Shown here: positions 1 to 8,407 of the stretch, piece after piece
How positions within the stretch are numbered: the first letter of the stretch is position 1
Layout of the letters: the number at the start of each line of letters is the position of its first letter
Origin: Martelella mediterranea
GTDB taxonomy: Bacteria > Pseudomonadota > Alphaproteobacteria > Rhizobiales > Rhizobiaceae
Direction of reading: 5' to 3'
Length of the DNA stretch: 64,000 nt
Assembly (NCBI RefSeq): GCF_004342225.1
Contig: NZ_SMAR01000003.1
Location: forward strand, 124,001-188,000
Program-made: the position numbers and the translations under genes
The notes under the pieces: model-generated
The model's database searches: none
What the model was told of the DNA's origin: nothing
The model's input: the letters and a program-made list of their open reading frames with translations, nothing else

Positions 1-1
1 C

Positions 2-148
2 GGAATGGGTGGTGGTATGCCGGACCTTTCCAAGCTCGACGCCAATCAGCTTGCCGAGCTTGAGAAGAAGGCCGGCGGTCTTGGTGGTTCCGGTGGTCCT
101 AAACTGCCCGGCCTTGGCGGCGGTTTCGGTAAAGGCAAAAAGAAATGA
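2..148 (+). CDS. ffh: Signal recognition particle protein Ffh, C-terminal end (partial)
   Basis: Only the last 48 codons are in the window, and the gene starts upstream of base 1. The visible tail is rich in Gly and Met, then reads PDLSKLDANQLAELEKKAGG and ends in a Gly/Lys-rich tail (GKGKKK). That is the usual end of alphaproteobacterial Ffh, after the methionine-rich M domain that binds signal sequences and 4.5S RNA. Ffh is the GTPase that brings nascent membrane proteins to FtsY. The stop codon (146-148) overlaps the ATG of the next gene (145-147), so the two are probably translationally coupled. The call rests on the tail and on gene order (ffh-chorismate mutase-rpsP), because the GTPase domain is out of view. 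Confidence 0.85.
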   Translation, partial: GMGGGMPDLSKLDANQLAELEKKAGGLGGSGGPKLPGLGGGFGKGKKK

Positions 149-456
149 TCGATCCTGAAATTCGGCAGCAACTGAGCCTTTACCGTCAGTCGATCGATAA
201 TCTCGATGCAGCTCTGGTGCATATTCTGGCTGAACGGTTTCGCTGCACCAAGGCTGTGGGTCATCTTAAGGCCGTGCATGATCTTCCACCGGCTGATCCG
301 ACACGCGAAGAACAACAGATTTCAAGGTTGAGAGCGCTGGCAAAAAACGCCGATCTCGATCCTGATTTTGCCGAAACTTTCCTGAACTTCATCATCAAGG
401 AAGTGATCCGGCATCACGAACAGATCGCCGCCGAACATGGTGGCGATGACAAATAG
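145..456 (+). CDS. Chorismate mutase, AroQ class (103 aa)
   Basis: This is a small all-helical chorismate mutase that converts chorismate to prephenate, the branch point to Phe and Tyr. The first helix holds the family pattern R..ID.LD..L...L.ERF (SIDNLDAALVHILAERF, about residues 17-33), followed by a Lys-containing stretch (KAVGHLK) and the R-E-EQQISRL segment at the start of helix 2. The length of about 100 aa is normal for stand-alone AroQ proteins. The start overlaps the ffh stop by 3 nt. Placement between ffh and rpsP is the common rhizobial order. No regulatory domain is present. Activity is inferred from family, and the active-site residues were not aligned one by one. Confidence 0.9.
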   Translation: MIDPEIRQQLSLYRQSIDNLDAALVHILAERFRCTKAVGHLKAVHDLPPADPTREEQQISRLRALAKNADLDPDFAETFLNFIIKEVIRHHEQIAAEHGGDDK

Positions 457-552
457 GTCGCCAAGGCGACTGATTTGAAGCAATACCCCGCTTCTCTTTC
501 ATCACCGGGCAGGCCCGGGCATGAGGCAGGATACGGGAGAAATGGAACGATA

Positions 553-572
553 AAGATCGCTGCGGCGATCTT
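553..572 (+). promoter_or_regulatory. Perfect hairpin in the rpsP leader
   Basis: Arms AAGATCGC (553-560) and GCGATCTT (565-572) close on a TGCG tetraloop, ending 27 nt before the rpsP ATG and 12 nt before its AAGGAG ribosome binding site. No T-run follows, so it does not look like a terminator for the plus strand. It may be a processing site or part of a ribosomal-protein leader. The structure is seen and the role is unknown. Confidence 0.45.
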
Positions 573-599
573 AAGAAATGCCTTTAAGGAGATAACACA

Positions 600-983
600 A
601 TGGCAATCAAAATTCGTCTCGCCCGCGGCGGTTCCAAGAAGCGCCCTTACTACCACATCGTTGCTGCCGATGAGCGTTCGCCGCGCGACGGTCGTTTCCT
701 CGAAAAGCTCGGCCATTGGAATCCGATGCTGCCGAAGGATTCCGAAGAGCGCGTCGTTTTCGACGAAGAGCGTGTAAAGTACTGGCTCGGTACAGGCGCG
801 CAGCCCACCGACCGTGTTCTGCGCTTCCTCGCTGAAGCCGGTCTTGCTGAGCGCAAGGCACGCAACAACCCGAACAAGGCAAAGCCGGGCAAGAAGGCTG
901 AAGAGCGCGCTGCTGAAAAACAGCAGAAGGCTGAAGAAGCCGCTGCTGCAGCTGCTGAAGCCACTGCTGAAGCTTCCGAATAA
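600..983 (+). CDS. rpsP: 30S ribosomal protein S16 (127 aa)
   Basis: S16 is a small-subunit assembly protein. The first 80 residues match the family closely: [20 protein letters not shown], then [23 protein letters not shown]. coli S16 is about 82 aa. Here a 40-residue tail rich in Ala, Glu and Lys (about residues 88-127) is added, as is common in Rhizobiales. The AAGGAG site at 585-590 fixes the start. A terminator-like hairpin at 1004-1043 separates it from rimM, so rpsP probably reaches a higher transcript level than rimM-trmD, whose products are needed in smaller amounts. Confidence 0.97.
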   Translation: MAIKIRLARGGSKKRPYYHIVAADERSPRDGRFLEKLGHWNPMLPKDSEERVVFDEERVKYWLGTGAQPTDRVLRFLAEAGLAERKARNNPNKAKPGKKAEERAAEKQQKAEEAAAAAAEATAEASE

Positions 984-1003
984 GTTTTCGGACAGACTTG
1001 TCG

Positions 1004-1043
1004 AAAAGGGTCGGGCGTTTGCGTCCGGCCCTTTTCCTTTTTC
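1004..1043 (+). terminator. Terminator-like hairpin between rpsP and rimM
   Basis: AAAAGGG (1004-1010) pairs with CCCTTTT (1029-1035). The stem extends through a T-G pair and CGG/CCG, and is followed by CCTTTTT. It lies within an operon, so it probably works as a partial terminator that lowers rimM-trmD expression relative to rpsP. Confidence 0.65.
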
Positions 1044-1085
1044 GGAAATCGGCTTAGAGGTTGTCGCTGGAAAGAGGTATTTGAA

Positions 1086-1655
1086 ATGGCAAAGCTGAAC
1101 GATCCTGTCTTGATGGCGACAATTGGTGCAGCGCAGGGACTGCGCGGCGATGTTCGCGTTCGTTGCTTCACGGCCAACCCGCTTTCCGTTGGCGACTATG
1201 GAAACCTGCATGCCGAAGACGGCACCACGTTCGAAATTCTCGAGGTGCGTCCGGGCAAAAATAATATGATCGTCATCCGCTTTCGCGGCGTGAACGACCG
1301 CAATGCCGCTGAAGCGCTGCGGGGGCTTAATCTCTACATTGAGCGCGAAAATCTGCCGGATGAAGAGCTGGATGACGAAGAGTATTTCTATGCTGATCTC
1401 GAAGGGCTGGAAGTCTTCGATCAGGATGGGAAGAGCTATGGTTCTGTCAGCGCGATTTTTGACTTCGGGGCTGGTGATTTGCTGGAACTGAAAGGGCCGG
1501 GACGTCGGCCTGTCCTTATTCCGTTTAATGAAAATGCCATTCTTGAGGTTGATTTCAGTGAACGGCATATTCTGGTGGATCCGATTGCCGCCGGCCTCAT
1601 TGACGAAGGCCGCGACGATGATGGACCGGATTTTCCAACGCCCGGCGAAGACTGA
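1086..1655 (+). CDS. rimM: Ribosome maturation factor RimM (189 aa)
   Basis: RimM binds S19 in the 30S head and helps late 16S rRNA processing. The N-terminal RimM domain shows the hallmark start ([20 protein letters not shown], about residues 10-29), and the C-terminal PRC-barrel begins near [13 protein letters not shown] (about 99-111) and includes [14 protein letters not shown]. The length is normal, with an acidic Asp/Glu-rich tail. The gene sits 102 nt after rpsP and 8 nt before trmD, the conserved rpsP-rimM-trmD order. Confidence 0.96.
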   Translation: MAKLNDPVLMATIGAAQGLRGDVRVRCFTANPLSVGDYGNLHAEDGTTFEILEVRPGKNNMIVIRFRGVNDRNAAEALRGLNLYIERENLPDEELDDEEYFYADLEGLEVFDQDGKSYGSVSAIFDFGAGDLLELKGPGRRPVLIPFNENAILEVDFSERHILVDPIAAGLIDEGRDDDGPDFPTPGED

Positions 1656-1663
1656 ACGTCAAG

Positions 1664-2359
1664 ATGTGTTTCAAGGCAACTGTCCTCACCCTCTATCCTG
1701 AAATGTTTCCGGGCCATCTTGGCACTTCGCTTGCGGGACGCGCTGCTGAGCGCGGGCAATGGACGCTGGAAGCGGTTAATATCCGCGAATTTGCCGAAGA
1801 CCGGCACAGAAGTGTCGATGATACGCCGGCTGGTGGTGGTGCCGGCATGGTGTTGCGGGCTGACATCCTTGGCAAGGCGATTGATGCCGTTTCAGCCAAT
1901 GACGAGAGACCACGGCTTCTGATGAGCCCGCGCGGCAAACCGCTTTCTCAGACACGTGTGCGCGAACTGGCGGAAGGGCCGGGGGCCGTGATTGTCTGTG
2001 GTCGTTTTGAAGGTGTTGATCAGCGGGTGATCGACGGCCGCGACCTCGAAGAAGTTTCCATCGGTGATTACATTCTGTCCGGCGGCGAACCAGCTGCTCT
2101 GGTGTTGCTGGATGCGATTGTCCGTGTTTTGCCGGGCGTTATGGGAAATGCGGAATCAGGTACGCATGAAAGCTTCGAAAACGGGCTTCTGGAGCATCCG
2201 CATTATACCCGGCCAGCCGAATGGGAAGGGGCGACAATCCCCGAGGTTCTGACATCCGGAAATCATGCCGCGATCGATCGGTGGCGGCATGAACAGGCGC
2301 TGGAACTAACGCAAGAGCGTCGCCCGGACCTTCTCGCCAAAGCGGATGATGACGACTGA
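1664..2359 (+). CDS. trmD: tRNA (guanine-N1-)-methyltransferase TrmD (231 aa)
   Basis: TrmD makes m1G37 in tRNAs and so prevents +1 frameshifting. It is a SPOUT (trefoil-knot) enzyme. The start [16 protein letters not shown] and the knot region [20 protein letters not shown] (about residues 128-147) are diagnostic, as are [16 protein letters not shown] and [12 protein letters not shown]. The C-terminus is acidic. It lies 8 nt downstream of rimM. The ribosome binding site before the ATG at 1664 is weak, which fits coupling to rimM translation. rplS, often next in this operon, is about 1.6 kb away, with dmeRF in between. Confidence 0.97.
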   Translation: MCFKATVLTLYPEMFPGHLGTSLAGRAAERGQWTLEAVNIREFAEDRHRSVDDTPAGGGAGMVLRADILGKAIDAVSANDERPRLLMSPRGKPLSQTRVRELAEGPGAVIVCGRFEGVDQRVIDGRDLEEVSIGDYILSGGEPAALVLLDAIVRVLPGVMGNAESGTHESFENGLLEHPHYTRPAEWEGATIPEVLTSGNHAAIDRWRHEQALELTQERRPDLLAKADDDD

Positions 2360-2468
2360 ACATCGACAGTCTGTGTCTCTGATCTTTTGAAATCCTCTCG
2401 CGTTTTTCGCTTAAACTCTCACTACCTATTCTGAGAGCAGTTGCGAGCGTTGGTTGTTGTAGTCTTCA

Positions 2469-2489
2469 ATATAGGGTACCCTCCTATAT
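2469..2489. promoter_or_regulatory. Probable DmeR operator: perfect inverted repeat at the dmeR start codon
   Basis: A perfect inverted repeat has arms ATATAGG (2469-2475) and CCTATAT (2483-2489), separated by GTACCCT. It ends one base before the dmeR ATG at 2491. CsoR/RcnR-family repressors bind such AT-flanked, G/C-tract palindromes, and rhizobial dmeR operators as I recall them have a similar build (ATATA arms around a C tract). Its position would block both the promoter and the ribosome binding region. Confidence 0.7.
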
Positions 2490-2490
2490 T

Positions 2491-2769
2491 ATGAGTCATA
2501 CACAGAAAAACAAAACGCAGCTTCTGGCGCGTGTACGTCGTCTGAAAGGGCAGCTCGAGGCGGTGGAACGGCAGCTGGAGGCGGAAGCCCCCTGCGCTGA
2601 AGTGCTCAATCTCGTTGCTTCAATTCGTGGCGCCGCTAATGGCCTGACGCTGGAGCTGATTGAGGGACACATGCAGGAGCATGTGATTTCGCCGCTTTCG
2701 CCGGGAAATGAAACGAGCGCAGCCGGGGCCGAAGAGCTGATGAGCGTCATAAGGCGGTATTTGAAATGA
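2491..2769 (+). CDS. dmeR: Metal-responsive repressor of the CsoR/RcnR family, DmeR-like (92 aa)
   Basis: This is a small all-alpha DNA-binding repressor that loses affinity for DNA when it binds Ni or Co (family knowledge). The sequence begins MSHTQKNK, with His3 as in RcnR-type metal sites. LLARVRRLKGQLEAVERQLE is the family signature, Cys35 lies in APCAEVLNLV, and His60/His64-type residues lie in IEGHMQEHV. This Cys/His pattern favours Ni/Co (or formaldehyde, FrmR-like) sensing over Cu(I). The downstream exporter settles it as DmeR-like. The start is kept at 2491 because His3 would otherwise be lost, yet no ribosome binding site precedes it, so the mRNA may be nearly leaderless. It overlaps dmeF by 4 nt (ATGA). 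Confidence 0.88.
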   Translation: MSHTQKNKTQLLARVRRLKGQLEAVERQLEAEAPCAEVLNLVASIRGAANGLTLELIEGHMQEHVISPLSPGNETSAAGAEELMSVIRRYLK

Positions 2770-3755
2770 CCAGAAGTCCTCAGGAACATCACCACCATAC
2801 CCATAATGACCGCCATCCGCATGATCATGATCACATCCCGCTTGCCGGAGACCATGATCACGCTTTTCTGGGCGATAATCATGCGCGCAACGAAAAACGG
2901 ACTTGGTTGGTCATCGCGATCACAGCGACGATGATGGTTATCGAAATCGTCAGTGGAACTCTGTTCGGCTCCATGGCGCTTCTGGCCGATGGCTGGCACA
3001 TGTCGACTCATGCTGCGGCTATGCTGATTGCTGCACTCGCCTACCTTTATGCCCGGCGCAATGTCGATAACCCGCGATTTACCTTCGGAACCGGCAAAGT
3101 CGGTGATCTGGCGGCCTTTGGCAGCGCAGTGGTGCTGGCGCTTGTGGCGCTGCTGATTGGCTGGGAAAGTTTGGTTCGCCTTACAAGTCCTGTCTCGATC
3201 AACTTTTCCGATGCCATCCTTGTGGCCTGTATCGGTCTCGTTGTGAATGTTGTTTGTGCCTGGCTTCTTCATGAGGATCATGGACATGATCACGGGCATA
3301 GCCATTCCCACGGCCATCACCATGATCACGGCAAGCAGGACCACAACCTGCGCGCGGCCTACCTTCATGTGCTGGCTGACGCCCTGACCTCTGTGCTGGC
3401 AATTGTCGCACTTTCTCTGGGACGTTTATGGGGATGGTCATTTCTCGACCCTGTCATGGGGATCGTCGGAGCGCTGGTGATTGCCCGCTGGTCCTGGACA
3501 TTGATTCGCGATACCGGTGCGATTCTGGTTGACTATAATCGTATTGATAATGCACTGGAGCCGGAGATCCGGGCGATTGTTGAAGCCGAGGGTGCCCATG
3601 TGCAGGATTTGCATCTATGGTATCTCGGTCCAGGCCATCATGCGGCGATCGTTTCTATTGTTTCAGAACAGCCCCATCCGGTCGCGTTTTACAAGGAAAA
3701 GCTTGCTTCTTTGCATGGTCTGTCGCATTTGACGATCGAGGTTGAAAGCGCCTGA
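2766..3755 (+). CDS. dmeF: Cation diffusion facilitator, Ni/Co exporter DmeF-like (329 aa)
   Basis: This is an inner-membrane CDF antiporter that exports divalent metal. It has six predicted membrane segments. The metal-site residues are visible as LLADGWHMSTH in TM2 and YLHVLADALTS (HxxxD) in TM5. A His-rich N-terminus (EHHHHTHNDRHPHDHDH) and a long His-rich loop between TM4 and TM5 (about residues 169-193) are typical of DmeF/CzcD-like proteins. The gene overlaps dmeR by 4 nt, so repressor and exporter are made together, and it is likely induced by Ni/Co through DmeR. Zn as substrate cannot be excluded from sequence alone. Confidence 0.92.
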   Translation: MTRSPQEHHHHTHNDRHPHDHDHIPLAGDHDHAFLGDNHARNEKRTWLVIAITATMMVIEIVSGTLFGSMALLADGWHMSTHAAAMLIAALAYLYARRNVDNPRFTFGTGKVGDLAAFGSAVVLALVALLIGWESLVRLTSPVSINFSDAILVACIGLVVNVVCAWLLHEDHGHDHGHSHSHGHHHDHGKQDHNLRAAYLHVLADALTSVLAIVALSLGRLWGWSFLDPVMGIVGALVIARWSWTLIRDTGAILVDYNRIDNALEPEIRAIVEAEGAHVQDLHLWYLGPGHHAAIVSIVSEQPHPVAFYKEKLASLHGLSHLTIEVESA

Positions 3756-3946
3756 CGCAAGGGGGGTGACAAGGCGGGAAAAACAGTCTATACGCCCGCA
3801 CAACCGGTGATGCCGGTTACCCGAATGAATAACTGCGTAACGCTCCCGCTTTTCTTATAAGACTGGCATATCCGGCGGCAAAGACCAAAGGGTGACTGTT
3901 GAGCGCTCTGGCTGTTGAAGCAAGAACTGAAAAAGAGGTTTGACCG

Positions 3947-4414
3947 ATGAACATCATCGAACAGCTCGATGCCGAAGAAACTGCACGCATCAAAGCTCAG
4001 CGTGAACTGCCACCGTTTGAAGCTGGCGACACTGTCCGCGTTAATGTTCGCGTGACGGAAGGAACGCGTACGCGTATCCAGGCTTTTGAAGGCGTTTGCA
4101 TTGCCCGTTCCGGCGGTGGCCTGAACGAGAACTTCACCGTTCGCAAGATTTCCTACGGCGAAGGCGTCGAGCGTGTATTCCCGATTTATTCGCCGCAGGT
4201 TGAAGGCGTCGAAGTTATCCGCCGTGGTAAGGTTCGCCGCGCGAAGCTTTACTACCTGCGTGATCGTCGCGGTAAGTCTGCGCGTATTGCTGAAAACACG
4301 TCGGTTCGCGCACGTCGCCTGAACGATCAGGCGCGTGAAGCCGCAGCTGCTGCCCGCGCTGCCGCAAAGGCTGAAAAAGAAGCCGCTGCTGCCGAGAAGG
4401 CCAGCGAAGAATAA
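3947..4414 (+). CDS. rplS: 50S ribosomal protein L19 (155 aa)
   Basis: L19 lies at the 30S-50S interface. [20 protein letters not shown] starts the protein, and [40 protein letters not shown] and [17 protein letters not shown] are near-invariant family blocks. E. coli L19 is 115 aa. Here about 35 extra residues form an Ala/Glu/Lys-rich tail, much like the one on S16 in this window. AAAGAGG upstream of the ATG serves as ribosome binding site. A strong terminator follows at 4442-4470. The 190-nt upstream gap after dmeF contains an AACCGG/CCGGTT hairpin (3802-3818) of unknown role. Confidence 0.97.
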   Translation: MNIIEQLDAEETARIKAQRELPPFEAGDTVRVNVRVTEGTRTRIQAFEGVCIARSGGGLNENFTVRKISYGEGVERVFPIYSPQVEGVEVIRRGKVRRAKLYYLRDRRGKSARIAENTSVRARRLNDQAREAAAAARAAAKAEKEAAAAEKASEE

Positions 4415-4441
4415 GAACACGCGCTTTAAGCGAAGTTTTTG

Positions 4442-4470
4442 AAAGGGCGTCCTTCGGGGCGCCCTTTTTT
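4442..4470 (+). terminator. Rho-independent terminator of rplS
   Basis: GGGCGTCC (4445-4452), a TTCG tetraloop and GGGCGCCC (4457-4464) form an 8-bp stem with one T-G pair, extended by AAA/TTT and followed by six Ts. This is a textbook intrinsic terminator just after the rplS stop. Confidence 0.93.
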
Positions 4471-4585
4471 GTATTCCGGCTGGCAAGGCGAACAATAAAT
4501 CGCCGGAATTCAGGCTTAGCGTTTTCTACCTGATAGATGTGTTCCGGCTTTAAGCATTTTGTTGAGCCGGACAAACGGAGAAGAA

Positions 4586-4831
4586 ATGTCCAAGCAAAGT
4601 CGTGTGGCAGTCCGCATGAAGACTGGTGCTGCACTCGGAACAATAGCCACACCGGTTCTTGCCAGTCGAGCGAACGCTCGTACGATGAATGATGTTGCCC
4701 GATTTCTGGTTGATGACGACGAACCGGGCCAACAATCCACCCACCGCATTTTAGCGAGCGGCGGGCCGTTGGGCACAGAGGTCGCTGCCCGTACGATGGC
4801 CATAGCCGGGCAACGCCATTTTGACAGATAG
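4586..4831 (+). CDS. Small hypothetical protein (81 aa)
   Basis: I do not recognise this protein. The ATG at 4586 is preceded by GGAGAA (4578-4583) at a good distance, which favours it over the in-frame ATG at 4559. The product is basic at the N-terminus (MSKQSRVAVRMKTGAALGTI), with a short hydrophobic stretch (about residues 13-25) ending in LASRANA, which could be a weak signal peptide. A central acidic patch reads LVDDDEPGQQ, and no Cys is present. It stands alone between the rplS terminator and the ABC transporter genes. It may be a lineage-specific gene or a chance ORF. Confidence 0.45.
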   Translation: MSKQSRVAVRMKTGAALGTIATPVLASRANARTMNDVARFLVDDDEPGQQSTHRILASGGPLGTEVAARTMAIAGQRHFDR

Positions 4832-4943
4832 AAGATTTTAACGCGTTTCTCTGAGGTGAAAGCTTCGACTTAAAAAGGTCGGGCTTGCTTTATCGCGTCT
4901 GGATATGACAACTTGCGCTATCCATTCTTTCAGGGAGATGTTC

Positions 4944-5744
4944 ATGCTTTCCAGATGTGCCATCGGCGCTGCGTTCCTGGCCGTGTCTGCCACGGCAACC
5001 ACAGTTGTTTATGCGAACGATCTGCCCGATCTCGAAGGGCGGACAGTGACGGTTGTCGCTGAAAATACCTATCCACCGCTGCAGTTCGTCGATCCCAAAA
5101 GCGGAAAGGCTATCGGCTGGGAATATGATGCTGTCGCCGAGATCGCCGATCGCCTGAACATGAACGTCGAATACACGACAACCAGCTGGGATGCGATGAT
5201 CCAGGCTGTTCATGACAATCAGTATGATATGGCCATGAATGGGATTACCATCCGTGAAGATCGCAAGGAAATGGTCGATTTCTCTGATCCTTACATGCAT
5301 TCAGAAATGCTGATGCTGGTGCGCGGCGATGAGGACCGGTTTGAGGATGCGGAGAGCTTTGCCGCACTGAAAGGTGGCCTGATTGGTTCTCAGCCCGGCA
5401 CGACGCCGTTTTATACCGCTGTCTACGATGTTCTGGATGGTGACGAGCAGAACCCGCGGATCAAACTTTATGAGACCATCGGAGCTGCCGTGCAGGCTCT
5501 GCGCATCGGCGATGTCGATCTCGTTTTGACGGACAGTACCGCCGCAAACGGCTATGTGAATGTTTCAAATGGCGGGCTAAAGCTCACCGGAGAACCGTTG
5601 GGAGCTGAAGACTTCGGCTTTATATTCCCGGTTGGATCGGATCTTGAAGCGCCTGTGAACGCTGCCCTGGCTTCAATGAAGGCCGATGGCACGCTGGAAG
5701 CGCTGAACCAGAAATGGTTCTTTGACTACAAAATGGGGCAGTAA
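4944..5744 (+). CDS. Periplasmic amino-acid-binding protein of an ABC transporter (266 aa)
   Basis: This is a family 3 extracellular solute-binding protein. The start is set at 4944 because GGGAG (4933-4937) lies 6 nt upstream; an ATG at 4905 is in frame but has no site. An N-terminal signal peptide runs to about VVYA-ND. The mature part shows [20 protein letters not shown] and [17 protein letters not shown], then [20 protein letters not shown], the usual polar amino-acid binding lobes. Substrate cannot be named with confidence; glutamine, arginine or a related polar amino acid is likely. A permease gene follows 32 nt on, and no ATPase gene is nearby. Confidence 0.9.
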   Translation: MLSRCAIGAAFLAVSATATTVVYANDLPDLEGRTVTVVAENTYPPLQFVDPKSGKAIGWEYDAVAEIADRLNMNVEYTTTSWDAMIQAVHDNQYDMAMNGITIREDRKEMVDFSDPYMHSEMLMLVRGDEDRFEDAESFAALKGGLIGSQPGTTPFYTAVYDVLDGDEQNPRIKLYETIGAAVQALRIGDVDLVLTDSTAANGYVNVSNGGLKLTGEPLGAEDFGFIFPVGSDLEAPVNAALASMKADGTLEALNQKWFFDYKMGQ

Positions 5745-5776
5745 GGGCGCGTTAGCGTCTTTACCTTTTTCACAGA

Positions 5777-6613
5777 ATGAGTTTTCAGACACTGCCCTCC
5801 GGCGGAAACAAGGGCGAGCGCCCGTGGTGGCTTTTTGCGTTTCTGGCGCTGGCGGCTCTTGCTGCCATCTCTATAGTGCTGAACGGCATGTACACACAGG
5901 TCTTTGGTGTCGTTGCCAAAGGCATATGGGTCACCGTCTTTGTCACGCTTGTCGCCTTTGCGCTTGCCACGCTGCTTGGCCTTCTGATCGCTGTTCTTGG
6001 CCTTTCCTCGCACATTGCCTTGCGACAGACTGCGCGGTTCTACATTGAGATTGTGCGCGGAATTCCGATACTGGTTCTGCTGTTCTATGTGGCTTTTGTC
6101 GGCGCCCCGTCGCTCGTTGCGCTTGCCAATTATATCCTGTCTCCGCTGATTGATGCCGGCGCAATGAGTAAAATCATGGTGCGGGATTTCTCGCTGATGT
6201 GGCGGGCAATCATTGCGCTGACGATTGGCTACGCCGCTTTTATCGCGGAGATTTTTCGGGCCGGTATCCAGTCCGTGGACGAAGGGCAGATCGAAGCGGC
6301 CAAGGCACTCGGTCTCGGACGTTTCCAGCGTTTTCGCCTTATCATCTTTCCGCAGGCGATCCGGACGATTTTTCCGCCGCTTTCAAATGACTTTGTATCT
6401 ATGGTGAAGGATTCTTCGTTGGTATCGGTACTGGGCGTGGCCGATATTACCCAGATGGGTAAAGTTTACGCCGCCAGTTCCTTTCGCTTTTTCGAAACCT
6501 ATTCCATCGTTGCCTATATCTATCTGTTGTTGACGATCGGGCTGTCTTTGATGCTGCGGAGCGTTGAACGTCGTATGCGCCGGAAGAACGGTTATGAAAG
6601 ACGTTCTGGCTAA
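5777..6613 (+). CDS. Amino-acid ABC transporter permease, HisM/GlnP family (278 aa)
   Basis: This is an inner-membrane permease of the polar amino-acid uptake family. It has several membrane segments (about residues 20-40, 50-78, 90-112, 145-165, 205-225 and 245-262). The family block RGIPILVLLFY is visible, and the EAA loop that docks the ATPase reads IEAAKALGLGRFQRFRLIIF, followed by PQAIRTIFPPLSNDFVSMVK. This single permease may form a homodimer with the preceding binding protein. No ATP-binding subunit is encoded within several kb on either side, so it must come from elsewhere. The ribosome binding site before 5777 is poor, which suggests coupling with the upstream gene. Confidence 0.93.
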   Translation: MSFQTLPSGGNKGERPWWLFAFLALAALAAISIVLNGMYTQVFGVVAKGIWVTVFVTLVAFALATLLGLLIAVLGLSSHIALRQTARFYIEIVRGIPILVLLFYVAFVGAPSLVALANYILSPLIDAGAMSKIMVRDFSLMWRAIIALTIGYAAFIAEIFRAGIQSVDEGQIEAAKALGLGRFQRFRLIIFPQAIRTIFPPLSNDFVSMVKDSSLVSVLGVADITQMGKVYAASSFRFFETYSIVAYIYLLLTIGLSLMLRSVERRMRRKNGYERRSG

Positions 6614-6902
6614 CAGTCTTGAGTGTTTTTGTCGGCCAGTTTTGAACCATCCTAATTTGAATTGCTCAGGTCTTTGAAAACTGGTAAGTAGCGCGCCATG
6701 AACAGCATGAGAAAAGAAAGTGCGGCCGTTTTTTACAGGCCTTTTGTTCTGCAGGATCGCAAACGCCTGCCGAGCCGCTTTTTTGCAATGATTTCCGGCG
6801 CACTCAACGCCCGACTTAGCTGACCGCCGTTTTTGCAGAAAAAAACGCTGGCGCCGGTGTTCCGCGCCTTATCTTCTCTTTTGAAATATGGGTCATGAAA
6901 CC

Positions 6903-8312
6903 ATGAGCAAGGCTCGCACGATCTACGACAAAATCTGGGACGATCATCTGGTGGACAGTCAGGATGACGGTACCTGTCTCATCTATATTGACCGCCACCT
7001 GGTCCATGAAGTGACCAGCCCTCAGGCATTTGAAGGTTTGCGTCTCGCAAACCGAACGGTGCATGCGCCTATGAAGACGCTCGCCGTGGTCGACCACAAT
7101 GTCCCCACCACACCGGATCGCATTCACGGCATCAAGAATGAGGAAAGCCGCATTCAGGTGGAAGCGCTTGCCCAGAATGCTGCTGATTTCGGCGTTGAGT
7201 ATTACTCCGAAAAAGATCGCCGTCAGGGAATTGTGCATATTGTTGGCCCGGAGCAGGGGTTTACATTGCCGGGCATGACGATCGTATGTGGTGACAGCCA
7301 TACTTCGACGCATGGTGCATTCGGCGCTCTGGCTCACGGGATCGGGACATCGGAAGTAGAGCATGTTCTTGCAACCCAGACGCTGATTCAGTCGAAAGCC
7401 AAGAACATGCTTGTGCGTGTTGACGGCAAGGCACCGGAAGGTGTCACGGCCAAGGATATCATTCTGGCGATCATTGGTGAAATCGGAACGGCTGGCGGCA
7501 CTGGCCATGTTATCGAGTTTGCTGGTGAGGCGATCCGTGACCTCTCGATGGAAGGCCGCATGACGGTTTGCAACATGACCATCGAAGGTGGCGCGCGCGC
7601 CGGTCTCATCGCTCCTGATGAAAAGACATTTGCCTATATCAAGGACCGTCCGCGGGCACCGAAGGGCGAAGCCTGGGACCGCGCCGTTGAATACTGGAAG
7701 TCCCTGACAACCGATGAGGGCGCGGAATATGATCGTGTCGTCACGCTTGATGCGGCCAACCTGCCGCCGATTGTTTCCTGGGGATCTTCACCGGAAGATG
7801 TGATTGCGGTGACCGGCGAAGTGCCGAACCCGGATGAAATCGACAACGAGAACAAGCGCTCTTCCAAATGGCGTGCGCTGAAATATATGGGACTCGCGCC
7901 GGGCATGAAGATGACCGACATCGAGTTGGATCGTGTATTTATCGGATCCTGCACCAATGGACGTATTGAAGATCTGCGCGCCGCTGCCGCTGTTGCTAAG
8001 GGCCGCAAGGTCTCCGAGCGCGTCAATGCGATGGTCGTGCCGGGCTCCGGCCTGGTTAAGGAGCAGGCCGAAGCTGAGGGTCTCGACAAGATTTTCATCG
8101 AAGCCGGCTTCGAATGGCGTGAACCGGGTTGCTCCATGTGCCTTGCCATGAATGACGATCGTCTGAAGCCGGAAGAGCGTTGCGCATCAACCTCGAACCG
8201 TAACTTCGAAGGCCGTCAGGGTTACAAGGGGCGTACGCATCTGGTCTCGCCTGCTATGGCAGCCGCAGCCGCCATCGCCGGACATTTCGTCGATGTGCGC
8301 GAGTGGAAGTAA
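6903..8312 (+). CDS. leuC: 3-isopropylmalate dehydratase large subunit LeuC (469 aa)
   Basis: LeuC with LeuD isomerises 2- to 3-isopropylmalate in leucine synthesis, using a [4Fe-4S] cluster. The protein reads [14 protein letters not shown] at its start, [32 protein letters not shown] and [21 protein letters not shown]. Cluster cysteines appear in [14 protein letters not shown] and in [15 protein letters not shown]. The start is set at 6903 (MSKART) because homologues begin MS-x-RTLYDK; an in-frame ATG at 6888 would add five residues. leuD and leuB are not in the window. The 289-nt upstream gap probably carries the promoter. A strong terminator follows. Confidence 0.97.
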   Translation: MSKARTIYDKIWDDHLVDSQDDGTCLIYIDRHLVHEVTSPQAFEGLRLANRTVHAPMKTLAVVDHNVPTTPDRIHGIKNEESRIQVEALAQNAADFGVEYYSEKDRRQGIVHIVGPEQGFTLPGMTIVCGDSHTSTHGAFGALAHGIGTSEVEHVLATQTLIQSKAKNMLVRVDGKAPEGVTAKDIILAIIGEIGTAGGTGHVIEFAGEAIRDLSMEGRMTVCNMTIEGGARAGLIAPDEKTFAYIKDRPRAPKGEAWDRAVEYWKSLTTDEGAEYDRVVTLDAANLPPIVSWGSSPEDVIAVTGEVPNPDEIDNENKRSSKWRALKYMGLAPGMKMTDIELDRVFIGSCTNGRIEDLRAAAAVAKGRKVSERVNAMVVPGSGLVKEQAEAEGLDKIFIEAGFEWREPGCSMCLAMNDDRLKPEERCASTSNRNFEGRQGYKGRTHLVSPAMAAAAAIAGHFVDVREWK

Positions 8313-8345
8313 GCCTCGAAAACGGGGAAGAATTGATTTTTGATG

Positions 8346-8387
8346 ATGGCAGTTGCGATAGTCTCGCAGCTGCCATTTTCATTTTTT
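8346..8387 (+). terminator. Rho-independent terminator of leuC
   Basis: ATGGCAG (8346-8352) pairs with CTGCCAT (8370-8376) and TGCGA (8354-8358) with TCGCA (8364-8368), with one T-G pair between, giving a 13-bp stem and a 5-nt loop. TTTTCATTTTTT follows. It isolates leuC from pcaD. Confidence 0.92.
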
Positions 8388-8407
8388 GATTCCCTCAGGA
8401 GGCACGT

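Noticed and set aside
414-1568. 384-codon minus-strand open frame
   Set aside because: It covers rpsP, rimM and the chorismate mutase end in antisense; the composition is that of a shadow.
2496-3368. 290-codon minus-strand open frame, Met/His rich
   Set aside because: The Met runs are the antisense of the CAT/CAC His codons of dmeF.
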